Shown in pieces: positions 27,407 to 37,240 of a DNA stretch of 64,000 bases (the stretch's first letter is position 1; each line of letters begins with the position of its first letter). Below the pieces are notes generated by a model. It was not told where the DNA came from, did no database searches, and saw only the letters and a program-made list of their open reading frames with translations. Both the position numbers and the translations under genes were made by a program. The stretch comes from Psychrobacter sp. BI730 (lineage in GTDB: Bacteria; Pseudomonadota; Gammaproteobacteria; Pseudomonadales; Moraxellaceae). The stretch spans positions 45,313-109,312 of the forward strand of contig NZ_JAATTV010000014.1 in the NCBI RefSeq assembly GCF_013414195.1, given 5' to 3'.

Positions 27407-28330
27407 ATGACCATTCAGCCAACAAGTAACGCTAGTACGACTTCTGATTCTGTACCGATGACCGTCATTACGACTTGCTATGGTCGTAATCGTCATCTCT
27501 ATAACCTACTTAGTAGTCTAGAAAATAGTAGTGTGAAGCCAGCCGAAGTCATTATCGTCAACGACGACGCCGATCACAATCGGTTAGCTGAATTCTCATT
27601 AAACATTGTGAAGTTACCGACTACGGTTAAATCGACTGTGAATGATGGTGGTGATACTACAACTACAGAGTTTGATATCGGACATAACCGTAATCTTGGG
27701 GCATTGCAGGCAACTCACGATATGCTAATTTTTTTGGATATTGATTGTATCGTAGCGCCTACGTTTATTGAGCAAATGTATAAGAAGCTTCTGCAATATC
27801 CTAATGCGCTTTTGATGGGTCAACCGCGCTATCTAACGCGACCTTTATCACCAGAAGAAAGTACGCAATTAAAAATCAACCATCTGCCTGTCTCTATTTT
27901 AGACGAGCTGTCTGTCTATAACCCTTATCGTTATAATTTTGATGAAGCTGACTCATATCCTACTGAAACAGAGCAAACAGCTATCAAACAGACTGATGAT
28001 TACGGTGCATTCTGGAGTCTATGCTTCGCTCTCAATCGACAGACTTTTGATAAAATTGGCGGTTTTGACACCCAATATACAGGTTATGGCGCAGAGGATA
28101 CCGATTTTGCTTTTACAGCACGTCGATTAGATATCGATTTTTACCTTACTGCCGATATCGCTTATCATCAGCAATGGCACTGTTGGCCCATGGCAGGATG
28201 GCTGTCCCAATTTTCCGACATGAGGCTAATTGATTGGACAGAGGAACAGTCGTTACCGATAGCTATACTACGAAATCCTAGTGACAACGAGATAAAGCGC
28301 GCTCATTGTCCCGACGCTCCTTATGTTTAA
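27407..28330 (+). CDS. Glycosyltransferase family 2
   Basis: 307 aa soluble GT-A enzyme. PMTVITTCYGRNRHLYNLLS at the start, IIVNDDAD, DIDC as the DxD-type motif, and a C-terminal KIGGFDTQYTGYGAEDTDFA block as in galactosyltransferase-like GT2 / chondroitin-polymerase-like members. No transmembrane segment. Last gene of the four-gene glycan run, 61 bp after the GT28-like gene. A short hairpin overlaps its stop codon. Confidence 0.85.
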   Translation: MTIQPTSNASTTSDSVPMTVITTCYGRNRHLYNLLSSLENSSVKPAEVIIVNDDADHNRLAEFSLNIVKLPTTVKSTVNDGGDTTTTEFDIGHNRNLGALQATHDMLIFLDIDCIVAPTFIEQMYKKLLQYPNALLMGQPRYLTRPLSPEESTQLKINHLPVSILDELSVYNPYRYNFDEADSYPTETEQTAIKQTDDYGAFWSLCFALNRQTFDKIGGFDTQYTGYGAEDTDFAFTARRLDIDFYLTADIAYHQQWHCWPMAGWLSQFSDMRLIDWTEEQSLPIAILRNPSDNEIKRAHCPDAPYV

Positions 28331-28350
28331 CTACTTTTAGCTAAACATAA
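28321..28350. terminator. Weak hairpin between convergent genes
   Basis: 9-bp stem TTATGTTTA (28321-28329) with TAAACATAA (28342-28350), overlapping the stop codon of the GT2 gene. No T-run, so termination is only suggested by its place between convergent genes. Confidence 0.35.
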
Positions 28351-28367
28351 CTTAGTTAATCAATATT

Positions 28368-29195
28368 CTAGTACCGATGAATAGTCACTCCTATAAGTGG
28401 TCGACTCATTTCCTGACGTTCAAAATCCCAGTTATGCCCGTGCCAAAAGTGAGCAGTTTTATCATTGTCATTGAAACCAATCATTACTATCTCTAACGGT
28501 AGTTTCGTGTTTTGAATATGCTGTAAGTATGCTCGAGCTACCAGCATCAGCCGATACAATAGAAAACCTGATGAAGGTGCTGACGAATGAATATCGGTAA
28601 AGCATGGATAGTCAGCAACGACTTTATGATGCTCTGATAGCACACTGTGATAGGTAGGGCTTGATAATAGTTTTTGCATGTTCGAAGGAATATCTAAGAT
28701 GCGATGAGCAGTGATAGGATCGTCATTAGGGCTTGGGTCATCAGCCAATGTTGGAAACTGATAAGGCTGGTTGCTCGTCAATACCCCTAGCGGGGCGGTC
28801 TCGGCCATTTGCTCCACTACTGATATATGATTGCTTCTAGGCGGTAGGCCAAAATGCAGCTTACTGTCACCAATCTGCCGAAAAAACAGCAGCTTAGGCA
28901 GTAAACTAGCTAACTGATGGCTGGCAAAGAAATCAGCGTGAATAAAGTGATTAAATAACACCAAGACATCATCGGGCTGTAACAACATCTCAAGCTGAGC
29001 CGTGGTGACAGCAGGATTATTTGTAATTAGCACGACTCGTTTAGCTTGCTCTAGTGCAGTTTGTATAACGACTGGTAGTGTTAAGAAAGCAGACTTCGCT
29101 GTGCTTATATCATCAAATGTATATTTGCTATTCTCTGACAGTGCGATACTCTGTTTAAGTATTGGTTTTTCTGTATTGGACTCTATATTAGACAT
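28368..29195 (-). CDS. Unrecognised protein, possibly a sialyltransferase-like (GT29-like) enzyme
   Basis: 275 aa, soluble, no signal peptide. I do not recognise it with certainty. VVLITNNPAVTTA / DDVLVLFNHF near residues 50-85 suggests a Rossmann-like first half. SAPSSGFLLYRLMLVARAYL followed by LEIVMIGFN recalls the PSxGF...GF motif of GT29 sialyltransferase-like proteins, and HFWHGHNWDFERQEM near the end offers possible catalytic histidines. It converges on the glycosyltransferase run, and its ribosome site AAGG is good. Probably a glycan-modifying enzyme (inference). Confidence 0.45.
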   Translation of the reverse strand: MSNIESNTEKPILKQSIALSENSKYTFDDISTAKSAFLTLPVVIQTALEQAKRVVLITNNPAVTTAQLEMLLQPDDVLVLFNHFIHADFFASHQLASLLPKLLFFRQIGDSKLHFGLPPRSNHISVVEQMAETAPLGVLTSNQPYQFPTLADDPSPNDDPITAHRILDIPSNMQKLLSSPTYHSVLSEHHKVVADYPCFTDIHSSAPSSGFLLYRLMLVARAYLQHIQNTKLPLEIVMIGFNDNDKTAHFWHGHNWDFERQEMSRPLIGVTIHRY

Positions 29196-29327
29196 AGCAA
29201 CCTTAGTTAATGTGAACTTTTGATTGCTACTTTAGCATTATTAGCGATTTTTATAGAAAAATTGACGATGTTAGTATGCCTATTACTTTTGCCTTAAATA
29301 AGTAAAGCCCTTAAAACTTATACTTGA

Positions 29328-30245
29328 TCAAATTTTTTCACGCTTATATATGAAGCCTTCTTCATCATAAATTTGATAAGTAACATCTAATAACGTTTCC
29401 AGTAATTCAGACTTATCGAAATGCCTGACACTCATCACGATTGGCGAAGTTAATATCCCCTCTTCAAATGGGATATAGGTTATCTCTTGATGACGTAAAT
29501 GCTCAAGTGTCTTTGGTACGATAGTCAACCCTTCTCCTGCTGCTACTAACCCTAGGGCAATATGCAATTCACGTACTTCCATGAAATAATTCGCCTTCAA
29601 ATTACGATTTTCAAATAGTTCTAATACGTAATCAATGAAACTCGGCCTCGGTGCTGTTGGATAAAGTAAGAGGTTTTCATTTGTTAAATTGATCAAGCTT
29701 AAACTGTCGCGTTTTTCTTTTGATAATGGGTGTTCGATAGGAACAGCAACTACTAAATCTTCCTCTCTAAGCACCATTCGCCTAATAGAAGCATCTTCAA
29801 ATAATAACCTGCCAAAACCTACATCTATCTTACCTTCTGTCAATGCTTGCATTTGTTGCCAAGAGTTTAGCTCATACAATTTAACTTCGATATTCGGATG
29901 AACTTCTCTGAAACGGGATATTACTCTCGGCAATATGCCATACAATATAGATGATACAAAGCCTATTGAGAGCGAATTATCAAAATTTCCCTTACGAATA
30001 GTCATAGTACGCAGATCGTCTGATTTTTTTAAAATTTGAATAGCATGATCATAAAAAAATTCGCCAGCCTCAGTGAGTTTCAAGGGACGATTCTCCCTAT
30101 CGATAAGCGTAACGCCAATCTCTTCTTCCAACTGTTTTATCTGCCGGCTAAGTGGTGGCTGCGAGATGTATAAACGAGCAGCTGCTTTATTGAAGCTTTT
30201 TTCTTCTGCCACGGCTATGAAATAGCGTAAATGCCTGAGTTCCAT
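29328..30245 (-). CDS. catM: LysR-type regulator of benzoate/catechol genes (CatM/BenM-like)
   Basis: 305 aa. MELRHLRYFIAVAEEKSFNK, SQPPLSRQIKQLEEEIG and the effector domain (IGFVSSILYGILPRVISRF, NSWQQMQALTEGKIDVGFGR) are of the CatM/BenM type. Those regulators respond to cis,cis-muconate (and benzoate for BenM) and bind ATAC-N7-GTAT. Exactly such a site lies in the 243-bp gap between this gene and catB, and another before benK. It is probably the single regulator of the whole ben-cat island; I cannot tell CatM from BenM by eye. Confidence 0.88.
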   Translation of the reverse strand: MELRHLRYFIAVAEEKSFNKAAARLYISQPPLSRQIKQLEEEIGVTLIDRENRPLKLTEAGEFFYDHAIQILKKSDDLRTMTIRKGNFDNSLSIGFVSSILYGILPRVISRFREVHPNIEVKLYELNSWQQMQALTEGKIDVGFGRLLFEDASIRRMVLREEDLVVAVPIEHPLSKEKRDSLSLINLTNENLLLYPTAPRPSFIDYVLELFENRNLKANYFMEVRELHIALGLVAAGEGLTIVPKTLEHLRHQEITYIPFEEGILTSPIVMSVRHFDKSELLETLLDVTYQIYDEEGFIYKREKI

Positions 30246-30338
30246 TATTCTTCCTTGATTGACTTCCTATTGTTTCTATCCTAAGTCGTTCTAATTTCTT
30301 CCCTTTTATCCATCACCTACTTCATATACAAAACATCC

Positions 30339-30415
30339 ATACCTAAAGAACATAACATACCACCTACCTTTCGACAAAATACCTAAAAAGTATTAAAAAA
30401 GACTAAATAGGTCTT
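30339..30415. promoter_or_regulatory. CatM/BenM operator cluster before catB
   Basis: Perfect ATAC-N7-GTAT at 30379-30393. A second perfect dyad AAGAC-N7-GTCTT at 30399-30415 is centred 21 bp downstream (centres 30386 and 30407). An imperfect ATAC-N7-ACAT lies at 30339-30353. A possible promoter TTAGAC-N18-TATAGT (30414-30443) follows. ATAC-N7-GTAT is the known CatM/BenM recognition site. Confidence 0.8.
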
Positions 30416-30488
30416 AGACATGTCGATATTTAACACCTATAGTTCTTATTAAGCATAAGGAAGCCAAAATTTTATACTAAGGACAGAT

Positions 30489-31625
30489 ATGATTCGTTCA
30501 ATTAATACTTTACTAGTACCAATACCTACTATTCGAGCGCATAAACTGGCTTGTACCGTGATGAATGAACAAGTATTGGTTCTGGTGCATATCCAAACCG
30601 AAGATGGCTACGAAGGTTGGGGCGAAGCAACGACGATTGGCGGCTTAAGTTATGCTGAAGAAAGTCCTCATAGTATCAAAACTAATATCGATACTTACTT
30701 TACCCCTCTCTTGATGAAAGAAAAGCCTACAAGCACAGCAAAAGCAATGCAGCTATTGAATACCCACATCAGCGGCAATCGTTTTGCAAAATGCGCGATT
30801 GAAACTGCTCTACTCGACATCGAAGGCAAAAGACTCAATCTACCTATCAGCGAGCTCATCGGCGGTCGCGTCCGTGATCGTATCGAAGTGGCATGGACGC
30901 TTGCTAGCGGAAATACTGATACCGATATCGCTGAAGCTCATCAAATGATTGAACAGAGAAAGCATCGGATTTTTAAATTAAAAATAGGCAGCAACCCTAT
31001 CCTTGATGATGTCGCCCATGTGTTAGCTATTAAACAAGCCTTACCTGATTGCCGCATCACCGTTGATGTCAATCAAGCATGGACAGAGCTTGAAGCTATG
31101 AAAGGTATAAATTTATTACAGAATGGCAGTGTTGATTTAATCGAGCAACCAGTATCAATGCGTAATACATCAGCGCTGAAGCGTTTAACTGAGCACTTTG
31201 ACGTGGCTATTATGGCTGACGAAGTCGTGCAAGATCCACATAATGCGTTCCAATTGGCAGCGGATCATTGTGCTGATGTCTTTGCTGTAAAAATCAATCA
31301 AGCTGGTGGATTAAAAGCTGCCTGCCTTATCGGACAAATGGCACATCTAGCAGGTATCGAGCTTTATGGCGGGACGATGCTAGAAGGACCCATTGGTACT
31401 GCTGCATCAGCGCATGTGTTTTCTACTTATCCTAGCTTGAACTTTGACACGGAGCTGTTTGGCCCGTTGCTATTAACAGAGAATGTTTTAGTTCAACCGC
31501 TTGATTATCAAAATTTTGGTTTGACTATTCCAACTGGTGCTGGCCTAGGTATCGAGGTAGATAGCGACAAAGTCTATCACTATGCCAGACAAGCAAACTT
31601 ATCATCCTCAAATCCTATAACGTGA
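30489..31625 (+). CDS. catB: Muconate cycloisomerase CatB
   Basis: 378 aa enolase-superfamily enzyme turning cis,cis-muconate into muconolactone. Catalytic Lys in FKLKIG (Lys163/Lys165), metal ligands Asp193 (VDVNQ), Glu219 (IEQP), Asp244 (ADEVV), and Lys268 (AVKINQAGG) are all present. Ribosome site AAGGA. First gene of a long rightward operon directly downstream of CatM-type operators; catC follows after 125 bp. Confidence 0.96.
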   Translation: MIRSINTLLVPIPTIRAHKLACTVMNEQVLVLVHIQTEDGYEGWGEATTIGGLSYAEESPHSIKTNIDTYFTPLLMKEKPTSTAKAMQLLNTHISGNRFAKCAIETALLDIEGKRLNLPISELIGGRVRDRIEVAWTLASGNTDTDIAEAHQMIEQRKHRIFKLKIGSNPILDDVAHVLAIKQALPDCRITVDVNQAWTELEAMKGINLLQNGSVDLIEQPVSMRNTSALKRLTEHFDVAIMADEVVQDPHNAFQLAADHCADVFAVKINQAGGLKAACLIGQMAHLAGIELYGGTMLEGPIGTAASAHVFSTYPSLNFDTELFGPLLLTENVLVQPLDYQNFGLTIPTGAGLGIEVDSDKVYHYARQANLSSSNPIT

Positions 31626-31750
31626 GGAACTTACTTAAGCGACTCTCACGCTGGGGCTTGATAGTGCTCTGCCAAAAGCTCCGTAAAATAAATGCTGATG
31701 TAGATCAAATATCAGCCATATGACTAACCATAAAATATAAGGACATAATT

Positions 31751-32041
31751 ATGTTATATCACGTCAGAATGGATGTGTTGTTACCGACAGATATGAATGC
31801 TGATCAAGTTAATGAGCTTAAGCAAGCTGAAAAAGCGCTATCACACAAACTGCAGGAACAAGGTAAGTGGCGTCATATTTGGCGCTTAGCAGGAGAGTAT
31901 TCTAACTTTAGTATTTTCGATGTCGAAAGTAATGAAGAACTACACGACATTATGATGTCGCTACCACTTTACCCTTATATGAAAGTCGAGGTCACCCCTC
32001 TACTTCGTCATCCTTCTTCTATTCGCGATGATGATAGTTAG
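31751..32041 (+). CDS. catC: Muconolactone delta-isomerase CatC
   Basis: 96 aa, typical length. MLYHVRMDVLLPTDMNADQV, KWRHIWRLAGEYSNFSIFDV and MSLPLYPYMKVEVTPLL are family signatures. It isomerises muconolactone to 3-oxoadipate enol-lactone, the step after CatB. Good ribosome site (AAGGA). It is followed by a 202-bp gap before catA in which I see nothing but AT-rich spacer. Confidence 0.96.
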   Translation: MLYHVRMDVLLPTDMNADQVNELKQAEKALSHKLQEQGKWRHIWRLAGEYSNFSIFDVESNEELHDIMMSLPLYPYMKVEVTPLLRHPSSIRDDDS

Positions 32042-32243
32042 TGCCTCATAACGCTATTACTAGATTTCATTATTACTTTTGATGCTAATCAAATAATAGC
32101 GCCTTAACCCATTTTTTAATAATTATTGGTCTATACCAGACCAACGGGCACCTGTTTCCAAAAATAAGCAGTGAATGAATAAAATTTGAGTAAGAGTACT
32201 CGTTATAACTACCTTTTAAATAGTCCTCAACAAGGAGAGAGAC

Positions 32244-33167
32244 ATGGAACGCAGCCAAATTGAAGCATTAGCCACTCAGTTCATCAAAGGCAAAATCGAC
32301 TTCCCTGAGCAAGTAAATCCACGCGTACAAGAGATTGTCTTGCGTATCGTGACCGACCTTATGCAAACCATTAACGACTTAAAAATCACCGCCGATGAAT
32401 ATTGGTCTGGAGTTGAATTCATTGGTGATTTAGGCAAAGAAGCCGGTTTGTTATCACCAGGTCTTGGTTTTGATCATTTTATGGATTTGATGATTGAAGA
32501 AGATCTCAAAGCAGCAGGTCTTGATGGCGGGACTGTACGTACTATTGAAGGTCCACTCTATGTCGCTGGTGCGCCAGAAGAAAAAGGCTTTGCGCGTCTA
32601 GATGACGGCACTGACCTTGACAATGGTACCGTGCTATTTATGCAAGGCACTGTTTATGGTGAAGACGGAAAACCTCTTCCAAATGCCAAAGTTGAAGTAT
32701 GGCATGCCAACAGCTTAGGTAACTACTCTTTCTTTGATGAATCACAGTCTCATTTCAACTTGCGTCGTAGCATCATTACAGATGAGAACGGCAATTATGC
32801 ATTCCGCAGCATCGTTCCGCTAGGTTACTCGGTACCACCAGAAGGAATGACGCAAAAAGTATTGGGCGCGCTAGGACGTCATGGTCATCGCCCAGCTCAC
32901 ATTCATTTTTTCGCTAGTGCAGACGGTTATCGTAAATTAACCACCCAAATCAATATCGACGGTGATGAATATCTATGGGATGACTTTGCATTTGCTAGTC
33001 GTGAGGGTCTAGTTCCCGAAGTAAATATGATTGAAGACGCTGATAAGTTAAAAGAGCAAGGTCTTGATAAGCCATATGCCAGTATCGATTTTGATTTTCA
33101 TTTAGTAAAAGACATTGACCAAGCTGTACAAGGCAGTGAAGTTGAACGACGCCGTGCGCAAGGTTAA
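32244..33167 (+). CDS. catA: Catechol 1,2-dioxygenase CatA
   Basis: 307 aa intradiol dioxygenase, non-heme Fe(III). Iron ligands Tyr161 (GNYSFF), Tyr195 (LGYSVPP), His219 and His221 (RPAHIHFF) are present. N-terminal helical dimerisation domain (1-100), then beta-sandwich. It converts catechol into cis,cis-muconate, which is both the CatB substrate and the expected CatM inducer. AAGGAG ribosome site. A 14-bp hairpin separates it from benA. Confidence 0.96.
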   Translation: MERSQIEALATQFIKGKIDFPEQVNPRVQEIVLRIVTDLMQTINDLKITADEYWSGVEFIGDLGKEAGLLSPGLGFDHFMDLMIEEDLKAAGLDGGTVRTIEGPLYVAGAPEEKGFARLDDGTDLDNGTVLFMQGTVYGEDGKPLPNAKVEVWHANSLGNYSFFDESQSHFNLRRSIITDENGNYAFRSIVPLGYSVPPEGMTQKVLGALGRHGHRPAHIHFFASADGYRKLTTQINIDGDEYLWDDFAFASREGLVPEVNMIEDADKLKEQGLDKPYASIDFDFHLVKDIDQAVQGSEVERRRAQG

Positions 33168-33215
33168 TGAGCACTCATATTAAATAGCATTAATTAATTG
33201 ATCACTACTAGCGAC

Positions 33216-33254
33216 TTACGTTTGATATGCCCTCAGTTGCCGTATCAAACGTAA
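33216..33254 (+). other. Intercistronic hairpin between catA and benA
   Basis: Perfect 12-bp inverted repeat TTACGTTTGATA (33216-33227) with TATCAAACGTAA (33243-33254), extended by two further pairs inward. It has no T-run, so it looks more like an mRNA processing or stability element, or an attenuator, than a full terminator. Confidence 0.65.
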
Positions 33255-33299
33255 AATTCTAATCTCATTTTATACCGTCATTATACAAGGAAGGCAGCC

Positions 33300-34685
33300 A
33301 TGAGCGAGCGTATCAATCTAGTACCTGAAGGATCAGACATCACTATTGATGATTTTTTAGAAGAGAACAGTGAAAAAGGGATTTATCGTCTGCATCGTAG
33401 CGCCTTCACTAACGAAGAGCTGTTCGAGCTTGAGATGAAGTACATCTTTGAGAGCAACTGGGTCTATTTGGCTCATGAGTCTCAAGTTCCTGATAACAAT
33501 GACTACTACACCTCATACATCGGTCGTCAGCCCGTGATTCTTGCCCGCAATAAAGAAGGCGAGCTGCATTGCATGATTAACTCATGCTCACATCGTGGTG
33601 CACAGCTCTGCCGTCATAAGAAAGGCAATAAAGCCACTTACACTTGCCCGTTTCACGGTTGGACTTTTAACAACTCAGGTAAGCTGCTTAAAGTTAAAGA
33701 CCCAAGACACGCCGGCTACCCAGAATGTTTCAATAAAGAAGGTTCACACGACCTAAAACAAGTGAAAATGGCCAATTATAAAGGCTTTATCTTTGCTAGC
33801 TTAAATGATGATGTTCAGTCAATTGAAGACTGGCTTGGTGGTTCTACCAAAATTCTTGACATGATTGTCAATCAGTCGCCAGAAGGTCTAGAAGTTCTAC
33901 GCGGCACATCAACCTATACCTTTGATGGTAACTGGAAACTGCAAGCTGAAAACGGTGCTGATGGCTATCACGTATCAGCTGTGCATTGGAATTATGCGGC
34001 TACCACTGCACGTCGTAAAGAACAAGAAGCAGTCAAAGAAGACAACATCAAAGCCATGAACGCTGGAAAATGGGGACGTCAAGGTGGCGGTTTCTACTCT
34101 TTTGAAAACGGACACATGCTGTTATGGACACAGTGGGAAAACCCACAGGACCGTCCAAACTATGCCTATCGCGATGATTATGTCGCTAAATACGGTGAAG
34201 CAATGGCGGACTGGATGATTGGACGCTCACGTAACTTATGCCTATATCCAAACGTCTACATTATGGATCAGTTCAGCTCACAAATTCGTATGCTCCGCCC
34301 TATCGCGGTTGACAAAACTGAAGTCAGCATATGGTGTATCGCACCAAAAGGCGAAAGCGATGAGTCACGTGCACGCCGTATCCGTCAGTATGAAGACTTC
34401 TTTAACGTAACTGGTATGGCAACACCAGATGACTTAGAAGAGTTCCGCTCATGCCAAGAAGGTTATAACGGTATCAAACTTGAATGGAATGATATGTGCC
34501 GAGGCTCCGAGCACTGGATTCAAGGAGCAGATGAAGGCGCTGCCGCTATTGACCTAAAACCTTTAATGAGCGGTGTTAAGACTGAAGATGAAGGGCTATA
34601 TACCGTCCAACATCGCTACTGGCATGAAGAGATGAAAAAAGCTCTAGAGCAAGAGCAGCAGCTACACGGTGCTAATAGCGACTAA
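33300..34685 (+). CDS. benA: Benzoate 1,2-dioxygenase large (alpha) subunit BenA
   Basis: 461 aa. Rieske [2Fe-2S] ligands Cys96, His98 (SCSHRGAQ), Cys116 and His119 (CPFHGW); mononuclear Fe site His224 and His229 ([14 protein letters not shown]) with the bridging Asp221. It dihydroxylates benzoate to the cis-diol with BenB and BenC. Strong ribosome site AAGGAAGG. It begins the ben part of the operon, downstream of catA. Confidence 0.96.
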   Translation: MSERINLVPEGSDITIDDFLEENSEKGIYRLHRSAFTNEELFELEMKYIFESNWVYLAHESQVPDNNDYYTSYIGRQPVILARNKEGELHCMINSCSHRGAQLCRHKKGNKATYTCPFHGWTFNNSGKLLKVKDPRHAGYPECFNKEGSHDLKQVKMANYKGFIFASLNDDVQSIEDWLGGSTKILDMIVNQSPEGLEVLRGTSTYTFDGNWKLQAENGADGYHVSAVHWNYAATTARRKEQEAVKEDNIKAMNAGKWGRQGGGFYSFENGHMLLWTQWENPQDRPNYAYRDDYVAKYGEAMADWMIGRSRNLCLYPNVYIMDQFSSQIRMLRPIAVDKTEVSIWCIAPKGESDESRARRIRQYEDFFNVTGMATPDDLEEFRSCQEGYNGIKLEWNDMCRGSEHWIQGADEGAAAIDLKPLMSGVKTEDEGLYTVQHRYWHEEMKKALEQEQQLHGANSD

Positions 34686-34746
34686 TACATTTTTATTATT
34701 ACTCTGCTATTTATTGTAGAACTGACAAAAAATAAGGATATCAATC

Positions 34747-35244
34747 ATGAAAAACACAACTGTTAACATTGAAGACATTAGACAGTTTCTATACCGTGAA
34801 GCGCGTTTATTGGATGAGAAAAAATGGGAAGAATGGCTCACTTATTACGATGAAGACTGCCCTTTTTGGATGCCAAGTTGGGATGATGATGGTCAGCTCA
34901 TCAGCGACCCACAACGAGAAATTTCGCTGATTTATTATCCGGACCGCCGTGGTCTTGAAGATCGTATCTTCCGCATCGAGACTGAGCGCTCATCAGCGAC
35001 CATACCTGATACACGTACCACGCACAATTTATCAAATATTGAATTACTCGAAAACAATGACGGTATTGTGACGGTGCGTTTCAACTGGATCAACAAGTCC
35101 TTTCGCTATCACGAGACCAACACGTATTGGGGTTACTCTCAGTACAAAATAGACATGACTCAAGACCAACCAAAGATTTTAGATAAGTATGTGGTCTTAA
35201 AAGACGACTATGTTCATCAAATCATGGATGTCTATCACGTCTAA
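34747..35244 (+). CDS. benB: Benzoate 1,2-dioxygenase small (beta) subunit BenB
   Basis: 165 aa, typical ring-hydroxylating dioxygenase beta subunit: EDIRQFLYREARLLDEKKWE, WLTYYDEDCPFWMP, ISLIYYPDRRGLEDRIFRIE. It has a structural role in the alpha3beta3 oxygenase with BenA, 61 bp upstream. Confidence 0.95.
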   Translation: MKNTTVNIEDIRQFLYREARLLDEKKWEEWLTYYDEDCPFWMPSWDDDGQLISDPQREISLIYYPDRRGLEDRIFRIETERSSATIPDTRTTHNLSNIELLENNDGIVTVRFNWINKSFRYHETNTYWGYSQYKIDMTQDQPKILDKYVVLKDDYVHQIMDVYHV

Positions 35245-35309
35245 TCATTATTCACTCATTACTTAGTCACTAGCTTTTAATTAATACGTGTTGAAAAGGG
35301 ATATTTCTC

Positions 35310-36326
35310 ATGGAATATAATATTGCTCTACAGTTCGAAGACGGCGTCACGGGCTTTATCAAGTGTGAAGCCGACGAAACAGTTGCCGAAGCAGCGTATC
35401 GTCAAAAATTTAATATCCCTGTGGACTGCCTAGATGGTGCTTGCGGTACTTGCCGTTGCCATTGTGAATCTGGCAGCTATGACATGCACCCTGATATGTA
35501 TATCGAAGATGCACTCACAGAAGCTGAAGCTGAAGAAGGTTATGTACTCACCTGTCAGATGATTCCTGAAAGCGACTGCGTGATCAAAGTACCAACCTCC
35601 TCTGAAGCTTGCAAAGTTGGCAAGTCTGTATTCAAAGGCAAACTACAGCAGCTGAATGTACTGTCTGAGTCTACCATTCACTTTGGCGTCGAAGTCGATA
35701 ATCCAGATGCGCTAGTATTTTTGCCAGGACAGTATGTCAATATCAGCATTCCTGATTCTAACGAGACACGCTCCTACTCGTTTAGTTCTATGCCTAGCAC
35801 TAAAGAGGCAGAGTTTGTCGTACGTAATATCCCTAACGGTAAGATGAGCACATTCTTGTCAGACATTGCCCACATTGGTCAAGAGATTGACTTTGAAGGT
35901 CCATTCGGCAGCTTTTATTTGCGACCAGTCGTTCGTCCTACTTTGTTTTTGGCAGGCGGTACAGGTATCGCACCTTTCCTATCCATGCTAAAAAGCTTAG
36001 AAGTATCGGGCGCTCATCATCCTGTCAGGATGGTCTACGGCGTCACCAACGATTTTGATCTGGTAGAAGTCGAAAAATTAGAGGAGGTCAAACAAAACCA
36101 CCCTTGGTTTGACTACCGCACCTGTGTCGCCACAGAAGATAGTAGTCATGAGCGTAAAGGTTATGTTACCGGTCATGTTGATAATGAGTGGCTGAACGAT
36201 GGTGACGTCGATGTGTACTTGTGTGGTCCGTTAGGGATGGTGGATGCGGTGAGTAATTGGTTAGACAGCAGTAATCTAAAACCGTGCAATTTTTACTATG
36301 AAAAATTCACGCCCAGTGAACAATAA
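35310..36326 (+). CDS. benC: Benzoate 1,2-dioxygenase electron transfer component BenC
   Basis: 338 aa. N-terminal plant-type [2Fe-2S] ferredoxin domain with Cys40, Cys45, Cys48 (CLDGACGTC) and Cys82; FAD-binding domain (RSYSFSSMP) and NAD-binding domain (GGTGIAPFLSML). It passes electrons from NADH to BenAB. All cofactor motifs intact. Confidence 0.96.
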   Translation: MEYNIALQFEDGVTGFIKCEADETVAEAAYRQKFNIPVDCLDGACGTCRCHCESGSYDMHPDMYIEDALTEAEAEEGYVLTCQMIPESDCVIKVPTSSEACKVGKSVFKGKLQQLNVLSESTIHFGVEVDNPDALVFLPGQYVNISIPDSNETRSYSFSSMPSTKEAEFVVRNIPNGKMSTFLSDIAHIGQEIDFEGPFGSFYLRPVVRPTLFLAGGTGIAPFLSMLKSLEVSGAHHPVRMVYGVTNDFDLVEVEKLEEVKQNHPWFDYRTCVATEDSSHERKGYVTGHVDNEWLNDGDVDVYLCGPLGMVDAVSNWLDSSNLKPCNFYYEKFTPSEQ

Positions 36327-36385
36327 CATAGCTTAGCCGTATTACTCTACTAGCAAAGCATGAGCAAGATTTTTAGGAGACTGTC

Positions 36386-37165
36386 ATGAGTAAAAGATTT
36401 GATAATAAAGTATGTATCGTTACTGGTGCCGCCCAAGGCATCGGGCGCGGGGTTGCACTACGCTTGGCAAGCGAGGGCGGCAAAATCGTCATGGCAGACT
36501 TCTCTCCACTTGTAGAAGAAGTGTTGGCTGAAATTATTGCCAATGGTGGACAAGCCGTTACCATTCAAGCTGACCTTGAAACCCGTCAAGGTGCTAAAGA
36601 GGCTATTGATAAGGCACTTGATAGCTATGGGCGTATCGATATATTGGTCAACAATGTCGGCGGCGCTATATGGATGAAACCTTTTACCAGCTTCTCTGAA
36701 GCAGAGATTCAAAAGGAAATCAGCCGCTCATTATTTCCAACATTATGGTGTTGCCATGCAGTATTGCCATCGATGGTCAAACAGCAATCAGGCACTATTG
36801 TTAATGTGTCCTCTATCGCAACGCGCGGTATCAACCGCATACCCTATTCGACAGCGAAAGGCGGCGTGAACGCCATGACCGCATCGCTCGCTTTTGAGTA
36901 TGCAAACGATGGTATCCGTGTGAATGCTGTGGCAACTGGCGGTACTGAAGCGCCGCCCAGAAAGATTCCACGTAACGCCAAACCATTAACTGATGATGAA
37001 AAATCATGGATGAATGCGGTGGTTGATCAGACCATTGATCGCACCTTTATGAAACGCTACGGCACGATTGATGAGCAAGTCAATGCCATCTTGTTTTTAG
37101 CATCCGATGAGTCTTCTTATATTACTGGTAGTACCATTCCTGTGGGCGGTGGCGACGAAGGCTAA
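36386..37165 (+). CDS. benD: Benzoate cis-diol dehydrogenase BenD
   Basis: 259 aa short-chain dehydrogenase. NAD site TGAAQGIGRGVAL (about 12-24), NNVGG, catalytic Ser and YSTAKGG (YxxxK). It oxidises and decarboxylates the benzoate diol to catechol, the substrate of CatA. TAGGAG ribosome site; 59 bp after benC. Confidence 0.95.
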   Translation: MSKRFDNKVCIVTGAAQGIGRGVALRLASEGGKIVMADFSPLVEEVLAEIIANGGQAVTIQADLETRQGAKEAIDKALDSYGRIDILVNNVGGAIWMKPFTSFSEAEIQKEISRSLFPTLWCCHAVLPSMVKQQSGTIVNVSSIATRGINRIPYSTAKGGVNAMTASLAFEYANDGIRVNAVATGGTEAPPRKIPRNAKPLTDDEKSWMNAVVDQTIDRTFMKRYGTIDEQVNAILFLASDESSYITGSTIPVGGGDEG

Positions 37166-37240
37166 TAATAAATCTGCCAATTAGTAGCATGCATCTTAAT
37201 TTGCAACCCCGTAACGAATGCTAATTTGCAAGGAAGCAAT

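Noticed and set aside
33272..33286. ATAC-N7-ATAC before benA as a CatM site
   Set aside because: The halves are in direct, not inverted, orientation and overlap the ribosome-site region, so it is not a proper dyad.
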